A stretch of 64,000 nucleotides of DNA, from assembly GCA_963662525.1 (NCBI GenBank), contig OY759717.1, positions 2,666,001 through 2,730,000 of the forward strand. The letters are read 5' to 3'. Below, piece after piece: positions 27,485-36,321 of this stretch. Numbering within the stretch: the first letter of the stretch is position 1; each line of letters begins with the position of its first letter. A program made the position numbers and the translations under genes. The notes beneath the pieces are model-generated. The model searched no databases, had not been told where the DNA came from, and was given only the letters and a program-made list of their open reading frames with translations. This stretch comes from CAZSDU01 sp963662525. Lineage in GTDB: Bacteria; Bacteroidota; Bacteroidia; Bacteroidales; FEN-979.

Positions 27485-28987
27485 ATGAAGCTGTTCCTTA
27501 TTTTGCTTTCTTTTTCCCAGTTTATTGCTGTTGTGGTTCTTTCCCAGACACTGCTTCCTCCATCTGTGAAAAGTAATTTTACCAGGCTGACCACTTATCA
27601 GGAACTGTCAGCCTTCATTGAGCAACTTGATCGGCAGTCGGGATTACTGAAAGTTGAAATAGCCGGAAAATCGGTGAAAGGCCGGAATCTTTATGCCATG
27701 AAGTTTTCTGACTCGGAGTTTGGACGGGATGCTTCAAAGATCCGAGTACTTATCTTTGCCCAGCAGCACGGAAATGAACAGTCGGGGAAAGAGGGCGCGC
27801 TGCTCCTGGCACGGGAACTGTTGAGGCCTGAGAATCGCTATCTTTTTAATAAAATCGACCTTTTACTGATCCCACAGGTAAATCCCGACGGATCGGAGGT
27901 GAACCAACGACGTAACGCCAACGGGATGGATCTGAACCGCAATCACCTGATCCTGACCGAGCCTGAAACGATAGCATTGCATCATCTTTTCGACCGTTAC
28001 CTGTTTGAAGTGACCATGGATGTTCATGAATATTCTCCTTATGGAGAGGATTGGATGACTTACGGATACCGAAAGAATTCAGCTATAACCATGGGTGTGA
28101 CAACCAATCTCAATGTGGCAGAGAGCATCCGGGAATTGTCCAACAAGGATTATCTTCCCTTTATTTTTGGGTATCTGCATGACCGGAATTATTCGTCCTT
28201 TACCTATTGTCCAGGAGGGCCACCGGAGCTGGCGTATATCCGGCATAGTACCTTCGATATCAATGACGGGCGACAGAGTTTAGGAATACAGAATACCTTT
28301 TCCTTCATTCAGGAAGGCATGAATGGGAAGGACGACTCCATCGAGAACATACAGCACCGGGCAGAAAGTCAGATGGCTGGTATGCGCGGATTGCTCGAAT
28401 ATATTTTCGGGAACAAGGATCGTGTTAAAAAGCTCGTCGCCGATGAGCGGGAAAAACTGCTTCAGGGTGAAGCCGGTAAGGTCATTTCCATTCAATCGGT
28501 CCATGTTGCCGATGGCCGTCAACTTGAACTGCCCTTGTTCTCCTGTAAATCCGGAAATGATACTTTGGTCATTGTAAAGGATTACCGCCCTGTTGTAAAA
28601 TCGCTCTATGATGTTTCTGAACCAATGGGCTATCTGATCCCGAAAGATTGTACCCTGCTGGTGGATTGGGCTATCCGGCAGGATCTTCTTCAAATACCAC
28701 TGCAGCTTAATTCCGGGGAGCAGATTGAGCAGTATATGATCAGCTCCGTCGATTCCATTGATTTCGAAGGAGACATAGTCGTCGATCCCGGAATTGTCCG
28801 GAATGATCTGAAGGAAATGCATGCAGAGGCTGATTACATATATATCCCCACCAACCAACTGAAAGGAAAGCTGGTGGTTCTGGCTTTGGAGCCCAAATCA
28901 ATGCTCGGACTGGTGACCTATCCGAAATATGCCTGTCTGTTACAGAAAGGGAAGCCATTTCCCGTGTTGCGGGTGATGAAAAAATAG
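27485..28987 (+). CDS. M14-family zinc carboxypeptidase, secreted
   Basis: The 500-residue protein starts with a signal peptide (MKLFLILLSFSQFIAVVVLS) and has an M14 domain. The zinc ligands appear as H and E of AQQHGNEQSGKEGA (about 96-99) and the His of MDVHEYSPYGEDW (about 180). The substrate loop reads NPDGSEVNQRRNANGMDLNR. The likely catalytic Glu is in NTFSFIQEGMNG. A C-terminal region of about 150 residues follows. It removes C-terminal residues from peptides. I chose the ATG at 27485, 6 bases after a GAGG; an ATG at 27479 is close by. The neighbours support amino-acid scavenging. Confidence 0.85.
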   Translation: MKLFLILLSFSQFIAVVVLSQTLLPPSVKSNFTRLTTYQELSAFIEQLDRQSGLLKVEIAGKSVKGRNLYAMKFSDSEFGRDASKIRVLIFAQQHGNEQSGKEGALLLARELLRPENRYLFNKIDLLLIPQVNPDGSEVNQRRNANGMDLNRNHLILTEPETIALHHLFDRYLFEVTMDVHEYSPYGEDWMTYGYRKNSAITMGVTTNLNVAESIRELSNKDYLPFIFGYLHDRNYSSFTYCPGGPPELAYIRHSTFDINDGRQSLGIQNTFSFIQEGMNGKDDSIENIQHRAESQMAGMRGLLEYIFGNKDRVKKLVADEREKLLQGEAGKVISIQSVHVADGRQLELPLFSCKSGNDTLVIVKDYRPVVKSLYDVSEPMGYLIPKDCTLLVDWAIRQDLLQIPLQLNSGEQIEQYMISSVDSIDFEGDIVVDPGIVRNDLKEMHAEADYIYIPTNQLKGKLVVLALEPKSMLGLVTYPKYACLLQKGKPFPVLRVMKK

Positions 28988-29026
28988 AAGATTGTTCATG
29001 GTATCAACGCTAAAAATAGAAAACAT

Positions 29027-30136
29027 ATGAAAATTGAACGAATTGAACTCCGCCATGTTAAGCTGATCTTGGTCAGCCCTTTTGTAACCTCCATGGGAAC
29101 CGAGTATGATGAAGAACATATTATTGTCAGGGTAGATGCGGAAGGGGTTACCGGATGGGGTGAAAGTGTAGCCGAAGGCACACCTTTCTACTCCTACGAA
29201 ACGGTGCCGACAGCCTGGCATATCCTGAATGATTTTTTAATTCCTTCTGTTTTGGGAAAAGACCTTCAAAATGTGGATGAAGCCCTGGCCGGATACGCGA
29301 AAGTCAGGGGGCATATGATGGCCAAAGCTGGTTTGGAAGCGGCTTTATGGGATGCCTTTGCAAAAAGCAAGGGGATTTCGCTTTCACAGATGCTTGGAGG
29401 TACACGTAAAAAGATTGATGTGGGTGTAAGCATTGGGATACAGGATTCGGTTGCCGGACTGCTGAAAAAGGTTGAAGGATATCTTGCGGAAGGCTATCAA
29501 CGGATCAAGATCAAGATTGCGCCGGGATTGGATATGCAGTTTGTGGAAGCACTCCGGAAGGAGTATCCTGACCTGATGCTTCAGGTGGATGCAAACTCAG
29601 CTTACACTTTGGATGACATTGACTTGTTTAAAAAAATGGATCATTTCGGTTTGTCGCTGATTGAACAGCCGTTGGGTTATGAGGATATTTATGATCATTC
29701 AAAAATGCAACGTGAACTGAAGACCCCCATCTGCCTGGATGAGAGCATTCACTCTCTTGACGATACAAGGGCTGCCATTGAACTCGACAGTTGCAGAATT
29801 ATCAATATCAAGCCCGGCCGCGTTGGCGGATATACAGAATCAAAGCTTATCCATGATTATTGTGCCAGCAAGAAAATCCCCGTATGGCATGGCGGTATGC
29901 TGGAATCAGGGATTGGACGTGCCGGGAATGTGGCGCTGGCCTCCCTCTCCAATTTTACTTTGCCAGGCGATATTTCGGCCAGTAAAAGATATTACAAAAC
30001 GGATATTGTAGATCCGGAATTTGTGGTAAACCCTGACGGCACCATGGATGTTCCTGTCAAACCCGGAATCGGGGTGGAGGTAAATATGCGGGAACTCGAT
30101 AATGTAACTGTCAGGAGTGTGGCTCAGAAGATTTAA
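29027..30136 (+). CDS. enolase-superfamily N-acylamino acid racemase / o-succinylbenzoate synthase type
   Basis: The 369-residue protein belongs to the muconate-lactonizing subgroup of the enolase superfamily. The catalytic pair of Lys is in RIKIKIAPG (about 162-164) and the metal ligands are in LQVDANSAY (189), LIEQPLGY (214) and CLDESIH (239). The second acid/base Lys is in IINIKPGRVGG (263). The C-terminal WHGGMLESGIGRA is typical of the NSAR/OSBS group, which can racemise N-acylated amino acids or make o-succinylbenzoate for menaquinone. No men genes lie nearby, while a peptidase does, so the racemase role is preferred. Confidence 0.85.
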   Translation: MKIERIELRHVKLILVSPFVTSMGTEYDEEHIIVRVDAEGVTGWGESVAEGTPFYSYETVPTAWHILNDFLIPSVLGKDLQNVDEALAGYAKVRGHMMAKAGLEAALWDAFAKSKGISLSQMLGGTRKKIDVGVSIGIQDSVAGLLKKVEGYLAEGYQRIKIKIAPGLDMQFVEALRKEYPDLMLQVDANSAYTLDDIDLFKKMDHFGLSLIEQPLGYEDIYDHSKMQRELKTPICLDESIHSLDDTRAAIELDSCRIINIKPGRVGGYTESKLIHDYCASKKIPVWHGGMLESGIGRAGNVALASLSNFTLPGDISASKRYYKTDIVDPEFVVNPDGTMDVPVKPGIGVEVNMRELDNVTVRSVAQKI

Positions 30137-30149
30137 CCTAACGGAGATT

Positions 30150-31709
30150 TTATTTTATCCCGGGATTTAATGCAAATTCCCCGAGGCAATCATTGACAAT
30201 TTTCAGAATCTTCTCCATTTTTTCAGGATCTGTTTTTGAAAACACATCTCGGGGAGAGTGATAGTCCTCATGAAATCCAGAGAAAAAGGTCATCACAGGG
30301 ATCTTCCGGGCGGCAAAAGGGCTGTAATCACTTCCCGTATGACCTGTCACATCCCATAGATCAAGTGTAAAAGGATGCTTCAATTGCGCATTGCTGTTCC
30401 TGGCTATTTTTCTTAAATTCTCGTTGTCCGGTAGTGTCCCGATGCATATTGCGCATCTGGCGGTATCATCAGACGCACTTCGTGAAATCATATCAAGATT
30501 GATAACCATCGATAACCTGTCGGGAATCAGCAATGAATGCCGGGCAAAATAGTCACTTCCCAGAAGCCCTTTTTCTTCTGCCGTCCATGCGGTAAAAATG
30601 ATATTGCAGGATGGTTTTTCCGTCAGATCAGCCCATATACGCGACAATGCAAGCATCCCTGAAACTCCGGAAGCATTATCATCGGCCCCGTTGAATGTCA
30701 TGCCTTTTCTGATACCCAGGTGGTCATAATGAGCACCAACCAGGAGATTTTTGGTACTGTCTTTGCCATAAATTATGCCCATTACATTTCGAACGGCCAT
30801 TGGTTCCTGTTTGACAGCAACTGATAACCTGAGTTTTTTGCCTTGAAGCATGGCAGAGGCAGTGGTAAGATCAAGGGCTGCTTTTTTTTCAAAGCCTTGC
30901 AGATCGGTGCTGGTGCCATACAGAAGTAGCCAGGTGGCATCCTTTCCAAGTCTGAAGCATGGAATTTTCACTATACTTGTATCTCCCGGTAAATAATATT
31001 CAGGATCGTCATAATCAGCTTCTGCTGGTTTTGGTGAATTTAACGCATTGATTATTAAATCCTGATTTAAGATAATCACTGCCACGGCTCCATTTTTCTC
31101 AGCAATTCGGAGTTTTTTTGATGTGGAGGTGAAATTTTCAGTAAAAGTCTTACCGATTTTCTTCCATGCCGGTGAATTTGTATCAGCATGTCCCGGGAAG
31201 CCATCGATAATTGCAACGATGCGATGATTGACATCAATTCCTCGGTAGTCATCGTATCCATTGGCTGGCGATTCAATGCCATATCCGGCAAATACCACCG
31301 GTGCTATTGATTCCCTGCTAAAAGGAACAGGGTTGATGTTATAATCGATACCTTGAGTGAGCCATAGCGCTGATTCTCCTTCCTGTGAATGCTGCATATA
31401 TGCCAAAGCCGATTTTTCTACCTGATACCGGATCACATTAAAATTCTGGAAATAAGTATGCTTACTTTTATCTGTATCTCCGTAAGGGCGTAGTCCGTTT
31501 GTCTGCATTACCGAAGCGATATAATCAGCAGCCATGAATCCGCCTCTGGTGGCGGCTTCTCGTCCCTCCATCCAATCGGATGAAAGAAATGACAGAATGC
31601 CTTCAAAATCATTTACGGAGGGATCCGGAACCGAAGCTGAAGGTGTTTGTGCCTGCAGGTTCATCCATGAAAACGAAAGAAAAATTAAAAGAAGAAGGGA
31701 TCTGCGCAT
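30150..31709 (-). CDS. M28-family zinc peptidase with PA insert, secreted
   Basis: The 519-residue protein has a signal peptide (MRRSLLLLIFLSFSWMNLQA) and an M28 aminopeptidase domain. The two-zinc set is intact: His in VGAHYDHLG, Asp in NGADDNASGVSG, Glu pair in TAWTAEEKGLLGSDY, Asp in VINLDMISR and His in VTGHTGSDYSPF. A protease-associated (PA) domain of about 150 residues lies before the catalytic core (around VAVIILNQDL). It probably removes N-terminal residues from peptides in the periplasm or outside. It lies 74 bp from iadA on the same strand, and could supply or trim peptides for the locus that follows. Confidence 0.9.
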   Translation of the reverse strand: MRRSLLLLIFLSFSWMNLQAQTPSASVPDPSVNDFEGILSFLSSDWMEGREAATRGGFMAADYIASVMQTNGLRPYGDTDKSKHTYFQNFNVIRYQVEKSALAYMQHSQEGESALWLTQGIDYNINPVPFSRESIAPVVFAGYGIESPANGYDDYRGIDVNHRIVAIIDGFPGHADTNSPAWKKIGKTFTENFTSTSKKLRIAEKNGAVAVIILNQDLIINALNSPKPAEADYDDPEYYLPGDTSIVKIPCFRLGKDATWLLLYGTSTDLQGFEKKAALDLTTASAMLQGKKLRLSVAVKQEPMAVRNVMGIIYGKDSTKNLLVGAHYDHLGIRKGMTFNGADDNASGVSGMLALSRIWADLTEKPSCNIIFTAWTAEEKGLLGSDYFARHSLLIPDRLSMVINLDMISRSASDDTARCAICIGTLPDNENLRKIARNSNAQLKHPFTLDLWDVTGHTGSDYSPFAARKIPVMTFFSGFHEDYHSPRDVFSKTDPEKMEKILKIVNDCLGEFALNPGIK

Positions 31710-31739
31710 AATTCAAAAGGTTTGTTAATCAAAAATCCT

Positions 31740-31753
31740 GCCTGCCGGCAGGC
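31740..31753. repeat. GC-rich perfect palindrome
   Basis: gcctgccggcaggc is a 14-bp self-complementary sequence in the spacer between the M28 peptidase and iadA genes. It resembles REP-type palindromes. It may act as a transcript-end hairpin or be a repeat copy. Confidence 0.55.
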
Positions 31754-31783
31754 GTAAATCGTAATTTGTCTGTTTGTCCCTGC

Positions 31784-32911
31784 TCAATGATTTATTATCT
31801 TACCCATGGCCATCAGGTATATGATATTGAAATGATCATCCAGTATCAGGAGGTCGGCATCGTACCCTTCCCTAATGTGTCCCTTTGCAGCAAGTTTCAG
31901 TATTCCTGCAGGGCTTGAGGTGGCAACCTGAATGGCGGTTTCCAGCGGGATTTTGTCGATCATGACTGCTTCTTTGATTTCCCGCAAAATGGAGGAAGGA
32001 AGTCCCATGTCAATTTTCACCAGTTTCCCCTCGGCATCGAAGCTGGGCAGGGAACCACATCCATCGGAGGTAAAAGTAATATGGTCAATCGGGACGCCGG
32101 CTTCAAGGAGTTGTTTTAGCGCGATTGCTGGTTTGATCTCTACATCCATATCATAGGGATAGGAACTGGTAGTGATATCCACAAAGCCTTTTTTTCCGTA
32201 TTCTTTGGCATCTTCGAAGATGTAGGGATTACGATTGCAATGGGTGGGAATGAACTGCCTGTAACCCATCTCAGTGCAGGCAACCACCTCATGGATGGGT
32301 CTGAAAGGATCCCGGGCATCACCCATATGCATATTGACAATCCCGGCCTTTCCGCCAATCATGCCTGCCACACGTGCATGCGCTGTAATCCTGGCTAATT
32401 CAGCAATAGAGGGGATGGATGAACGATGGTCGGAAATGGCTATTTCTCCAACTCCGATAATCTCTTCAAAAAGGGCAATATCCCTGGCGATATCACCGGT
32501 GATGGTGGGGGGTGGAACCTGGTATGCGCCGGTGTACATCCATGCAGAAACACCTGATGCGCGAAGGGTTTTAACTTTCATAAGGACACTTTCCACGGTA
32601 CGGGTTATTCCATCGGTACCGAGGCATCCGATCACTGTAGTGACCCCGCCTTCTATCATCATATTCAGTTGAAGTTCCGGCATCCGGCTGGCTGGTCCTC
32701 CTTCACCGCCGCCTCCGGTAATATGAACATGCGAGTCAATAAGCCCCGGAACAATTGTCAGTCCGGTGCAGTCGATCACGGCTGTATCCAAATCAGCAGG
32801 AGGTTGAATATCATCTGCAATGGCCAGTATGCTTGTTCCACCGGTCAGCACATCATTTATCCCAAGGTACTCCGGAGCATATAAGCTGGCATTTTTAAAT
32901 AGTGTTAGCAT
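31784..32911 (-). CDS. iadA: isoaspartyl dipeptidase (beta-aspartyl peptidase)
   Basis: IadA splits beta-aspartyl dipeptides. The 375-residue amidohydrolase has HVH in PGLIDSHVHITGGGGEGG, a second metal set in NMHMGD (His) and PTHCNRNP (His), and the metal-binding Asp in FTSDGCGSLP. The C-terminal ATSSPAGILKLAAKG and DADLLILD complete the family pattern, and the length is close to known IadA (about 390). The gene is divergent from the cyanophycinase operon by 92 bp. Since the last step of cyanophycin breakdown is beta-Asp-Arg cleavage, the pairing is telling. Confidence 0.92.
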   Translation of the reverse strand: MLTLFKNASLYAPEYLGINDVLTGGTSILAIADDIQPPADLDTAVIDCTGLTIVPGLIDSHVHITGGGGEGGPASRMPELQLNMMIEGGVTTVIGCLGTDGITRTVESVLMKVKTLRASGVSAWMYTGAYQVPPPTITGDIARDIALFEEIIGVGEIAISDHRSSIPSIAELARITAHARVAGMIGGKAGIVNMHMGDARDPFRPIHEVVACTEMGYRQFIPTHCNRNPYIFEDAKEYGKKGFVDITTSSYPYDMDVEIKPAIALKQLLEAGVPIDHITFTSDGCGSLPSFDAEGKLVKIDMGLPSSILREIKEAVMIDKIPLETAIQVATSSPAGILKLAAKGHIREGYDADLLILDDHFNIIYLMAMGKIINH

Positions 32912-32956
32912 AGTAATCTGTTTTAGTTTTCAAAGTTGGTAAAAAAATCAAGTCCT

Positions 32957-32988
32957 TTGTTTTTTATAATCCCTTATTTTATATTTTC
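32957..32988 (+). promoter_or_regulatory. promoter of the cyanophycinase-SusCD operon
   Basis: TTTG (32957-32960) and TATATTTT (32981-32988) are 20 bases apart, one mismatch from the Bacteroidota consensus TTTG-N19-21-TAnnTTTG. Transcription would start near 32995, so the ATG at 33019 may be a better start for the first gene than 33004. Confidence 0.45.
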
Positions 32989-33003
32989 GTTATACTATTT
33001 ACT

Positions 33004-35007
33004 ATGCATTGGAATAAAATGACAAATAATACTTTCAGAAAGTATTGGCAACGGATATTGTTTTTTCTTTTCTTTTTTTTCGGATTATTCATTACATACA
33101 GCCAGACAGGCCGTTTATTGCTTGTTGGCGGTGGAGCGGAAAAAAATGGTGTATCAAGCTGGAGTACCCCGGCATATCGCTGGGCAGGAGAGGGGAAGAG
33201 GGTAGCCATTATCGGTACCTCAACAGGAACACTGGCACCCTATTTCATCCAGCAATGCGGTGCCGTCAGGGCAAAGGAATTTGCCATTGACAGCCATGAC
33301 AGTGCAGACAGCCAGGCTACTTACGATACACTGATATCCTACGATGTGATTTTCTTCAGGGGTGGCGATCAATATGAATACTATAACCTTTACCGCAATA
33401 CGAAGCTGCAGGAAGCAGTGAATTATGTTTATCAACAGGGAGGAACCCTTTGTGGTACATCAGCCGGAATGCATATTCTTTCATCAGTGATTTTTACCGC
33501 TGAAAACGGTACTGTTTATCCTTACGAATGCATCGAAAACCCCAATAATCAATATGTAACCCTTGCAAGCGATTTCATGTACCTTGTACCGGGTTTTATT
33601 TTCGACACCCATTTTGCCGAGCGGGGCCGGTTCGGCAGATTGGTGGGATTTCTGGCGAATTTTCAACTGAACCAGGGGATTTCCATCACCGGACTGGGCA
33701 TGGATGACATGACTTGCATGACCGTGGATGAAAATGGCTTAGGGACTGTATATGGTACCGGCTGTGCAAACATTTACCAATCCGGAAGTTCTTATTCCCT
33801 GAACGGAAATAAATTACTGTGCGACACTGTAAATATTATGCAGCTACTGCACGGGTGTACATACGATTTCTCTACGGGCCAGGCCGGATTTTCCAGTCTT
33901 GACCATCAGATCAATTCCTCCCGGTTTGAAGAATCAGGAAATTATACCATACTGGCCAGCGGCAGCAATCCACTTTCCGACAATCAGAATTTCCTGAAAG
34001 ACTTAGTGGACAGCAATGGTGTTTCATCTGCTGAAATCCTGTTATTGTCAGGCGATAGCAACCTGGCTGCAGGCTATGCTAATAAATTACAGGAACTGGG
34101 CGCTTCCCGGGTCTTTATCTTTAAGCTATCCCTGCAAACAGGAACAGATCCTGATTTAAGCACATACATCAATCAGGTTACAAAGATCCTTTTTCTGAAA
34201 AACAGTTTTACGGAATTTCAGGCTTTCCTGGAAACAGGCAACGGGATATTGCTTCAGCAAAAAATAAAAAGCAATGGCATGATAACCGCTTTTGTGGGCG
34301 ATGATGCACGGTTGGCAGGGAAAACCGTTGTGGGAAATTATCTTACGGAATATGCTTCTTATTATGCTAACCTTACTTTTAATCCCGGACTTTCGTTGCT
34401 TCAGCATACCGTAATTATGCCCGACACTTACCTGAACAGCAGCATCTATGAAAACACTGCAACGGCTGTCCCTTATGCCATGGCTTTAGACACGCTGAAA
34501 TTCGGGATATGGCTCACCAATCACAGTTATATGAAATTTACCCCTGTTTCCGGTAAAACTACACTAACGGGCTTCGGAGCTGCCCCGGTAATGATCATTG
34601 CCAATGCCGGAAATCTCGCTGGCTTTTCGAGTCATTCTGCATCCGGGAGCACAAACACAAAACCAAGGATGATTGCAGGCTTTGAACATCTGAAACTTTC
34701 TCTGGCTGATTATTCCACCCCTTACTTCATGGGAACAGTGCAAGGGGCAGGAATTCAGTATAATGACAGCATGCATGCTCCCTTGATTTCACCTAACCCT
34801 GTTCACGATAAAATGATGCTGAAAGGAAATTTAGGGGAATATGCCTGGGCGATCATCAATCTGACGGGGATCACTTTAATGAGGGGTTATTGCAGTAATG
34901 AGCAGGATAAAATTGATGTTTCAGGGCTCAAACCAGGAATATACTTTCTGATTTTAAGAAACAATAATAATGATATTAACAATGTATTAAAGTTTATTAA
35001 AGAATAA
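33004..35007 (+). CDS. cyanophycinase-like S51 peptidase with second S51-like domain and T9SS type A domain
   Basis: The 667-residue protein has an N-terminal membrane/signal segment (ILFFLFFFFGLFITYSQ), a catalytic S51 domain to about residue 290 and a C-terminal T9SS type A sorting domain. In the catalytic domain are FFRGGDQYEYY, the nucleophile serine in LCGTSAGMHILSS and FDTHFAERGRFGRL in the position of the usual DQHF motif. A second stretch (about 315-470) repeats the same layout, ILLLSGDSN..YANKLQELGASRVFIF, ending in FVGDDARLAG where GTSAG would be, so it looks like a second S51-like domain without the serine. The end (SPNPVHDKMMLKG, then LKPGIYFLILRNNN) is the sorting domain. ATG at 33019 is an alternative start. 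It probably cuts cyanophycin or a similar polymer outside the cell. Confidence 0.82.
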   Translation: MHWNKMTNNTFRKYWQRILFFLFFFFGLFITYSQTGRLLLVGGGAEKNGVSSWSTPAYRWAGEGKRVAIIGTSTGTLAPYFIQQCGAVRAKEFAIDSHDSADSQATYDTLISYDVIFFRGGDQYEYYNLYRNTKLQEAVNYVYQQGGTLCGTSAGMHILSSVIFTAENGTVYPYECIENPNNQYVTLASDFMYLVPGFIFDTHFAERGRFGRLVGFLANFQLNQGISITGLGMDDMTCMTVDENGLGTVYGTGCANIYQSGSSYSLNGNKLLCDTVNIMQLLHGCTYDFSTGQAGFSSLDHQINSSRFEESGNYTILASGSNPLSDNQNFLKDLVDSNGVSSAEILLLSGDSNLAAGYANKLQELGASRVFIFKLSLQTGTDPDLSTYINQVTKILFLKNSFTEFQAFLETGNGILLQQKIKSNGMITAFVGDDARLAGKTVVGNYLTEYASYYANLTFNPGLSLLQHTVIMPDTYLNSSIYENTATAVPYAMALDTLKFGIWLTNHSYMKFTPVSGKTTLTGFGAAPVMIIANAGNLAGFSSHSASGSTNTKPRMIAGFEHLKLSLADYSTPYFMGTVQGAGIQYNDSMHAPLISPNPVHDKMMLKGNLGEYAWAIINLTGITLMRGYCSNEQDKIDVSGLKPGIYFLILRNNNNDINNVLKFIKE

Positions 35008-35018
35008 ACATAAGAAGG

Positions 35019-36296
35019 ATGAGGAATGTACAGGCTAAGTTTTTTTTTATTTCCCTGCTGATTTTTTCCATCAATGAACCTGATTCCACTTTTTCGCAGG
35101 GGAACCTGGTGATTGTAGGAGGAGGACTTGAAGCCAATAATGGGAGCGTTTTTACCCAACTGATTGATCTGGCAGGTGGAGCCGGAACTGCTTCCTTTGC
35201 GGTGATTCCTTCAGCCGGTGGGGCACCCATGCAGTCGTTCGTGTATTTCAGGAGTGAACTGATCTCTTATGGTGTTAAACCCGAAAACATTCACCTGATA
35301 CCCGTGGCATTGATGGATGATGACAGTACCAGGGATGTGAATGAATCCGAATGGAAAAACAACGGGAATGAACTCCGTTTGGCCGATCTGGTCAGAAAGT
35401 GTTCCGCTGTCTGGTTTACTGGCGGTGATCAGCAGAGAACCATGAAAACACTTGTTCTTCCTGATGGCAGCCAGACACCGGTTTTAACGGCAGTTTGGGA
35501 TGTTTATCGCACCGGGGGTGTAATCGGGGGTACAAGTGCAGGTGCAGCTATCATGAGTGAAGCCATGATTTGCGGCGGAAACAGCCTGGGTGCGTTGATT
35601 CATGGTGTTATTTCAGATTACCAGGGAGATGATTTTCCTGACAGCAACGGTGTGTTGATGTCACGCGGTCTGGGCTTTTTCCCGGGTGGAATCGTGGATC
35701 AGCATTTTCAAGTGCGATCCAGGATCGGAAGGCTTGCAGTTGCCCTTATGAAGGGAAAACCCAGGTTTAATCTTGGTTTTGGCATTGACGAAAACACAGC
35801 GCTGATATATTTCGGCAAAAAGCACCTGGTGATGGTGGCCGGTGCTTCAGGGGTAACGATCTTGAATTCAAAGGATGCCCGTATTTCTTATGTTCAGGAT
35901 TTACCCAGGATAGAAAATATTACTGTGAACTACCTTGAACAAGGTGATTCATTCAATATTATCAACGGGAAAATCACAGCCGCTGTCGATAAAAAACCTA
36001 CCCGTGGAATCGAACGTTTCAGGATTGAGAATTCCTCTCAAACAGGAATATTATCAAGTCATTCTGTTGATTTCTATGATCTGATTACAACATACCTGAT
36101 GGATCAGAAAGAGGCTGATAAAGTTGAGAATATCAGCTTTTATAGTCAAAATTCCGGATTTATGGTCACTTTTTCAAAAACACCTTCAAGCGAAGTGTTT
36201 TATCTTGATCTGCCTGACTGTAAGGACCAATATTCCGTAACCAATATCAGGATGGATATCATCCCCGTTGAAGTATCTATAAAACCCATAAAATAA
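35019..36296 (+). CDS. cyanophycinase (S51 peptidase), exported
   Basis: The 425-residue protein has a likely signal peptide (ending near DSTFSQ) and a canonical S51 domain. Marks are LVIVGGGLEANNG, WFTGGDQQRTMKTL, the nucleophile in GGTSAGAAIMSEAM, the GGIVDQHFQVRSRIGRL motif and GFGIDENTALIYFG. These fit cyanophycinase, which cuts the beta-aspartyl-arginine polymer to beta-Asp-Arg dipeptides. A C-terminal extension of about 120 residues has no T9SS domain. It starts 11 bp after the first S51 gene and 25 bp before susC, so all are probably one transcript. The substrate remains an inference from family and context. Confidence 0.87.
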   Translation: MRNVQAKFFFISLLIFSINEPDSTFSQGNLVIVGGGLEANNGSVFTQLIDLAGGAGTASFAVIPSAGGAPMQSFVYFRSELISYGVKPENIHLIPVALMDDDSTRDVNESEWKNNGNELRLADLVRKCSAVWFTGGDQQRTMKTLVLPDGSQTPVLTAVWDVYRTGGVIGGTSAGAAIMSEAMICGGNSLGALIHGVISDYQGDDFPDSNGVLMSRGLGFFPGGIVDQHFQVRSRIGRLAVALMKGKPRFNLGFGIDENTALIYFGKKHLVMVAGASGVTILNSKDARISYVQDLPRIENITVNYLEQGDSFNIINGKITAAVDKKPTRGIERFRIENSSQTGILSSHSVDFYDLITTYLMDQKEADKVENISFYSQNSGFMVTFSKTPSSEVFYLDLPDCKDQYSVTNIRMDIIPVEVSIKPIK

Positions 36297-36321
36297 AATT
36301 CAGGAACTAAACCATAAAAAC

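Noticed and set aside
32912..33003. Cyanophycin synthetase gene or other biosynthetic gene for the polymer
   Set aside because: None is present anywhere in the window; the locus is only catabolic.
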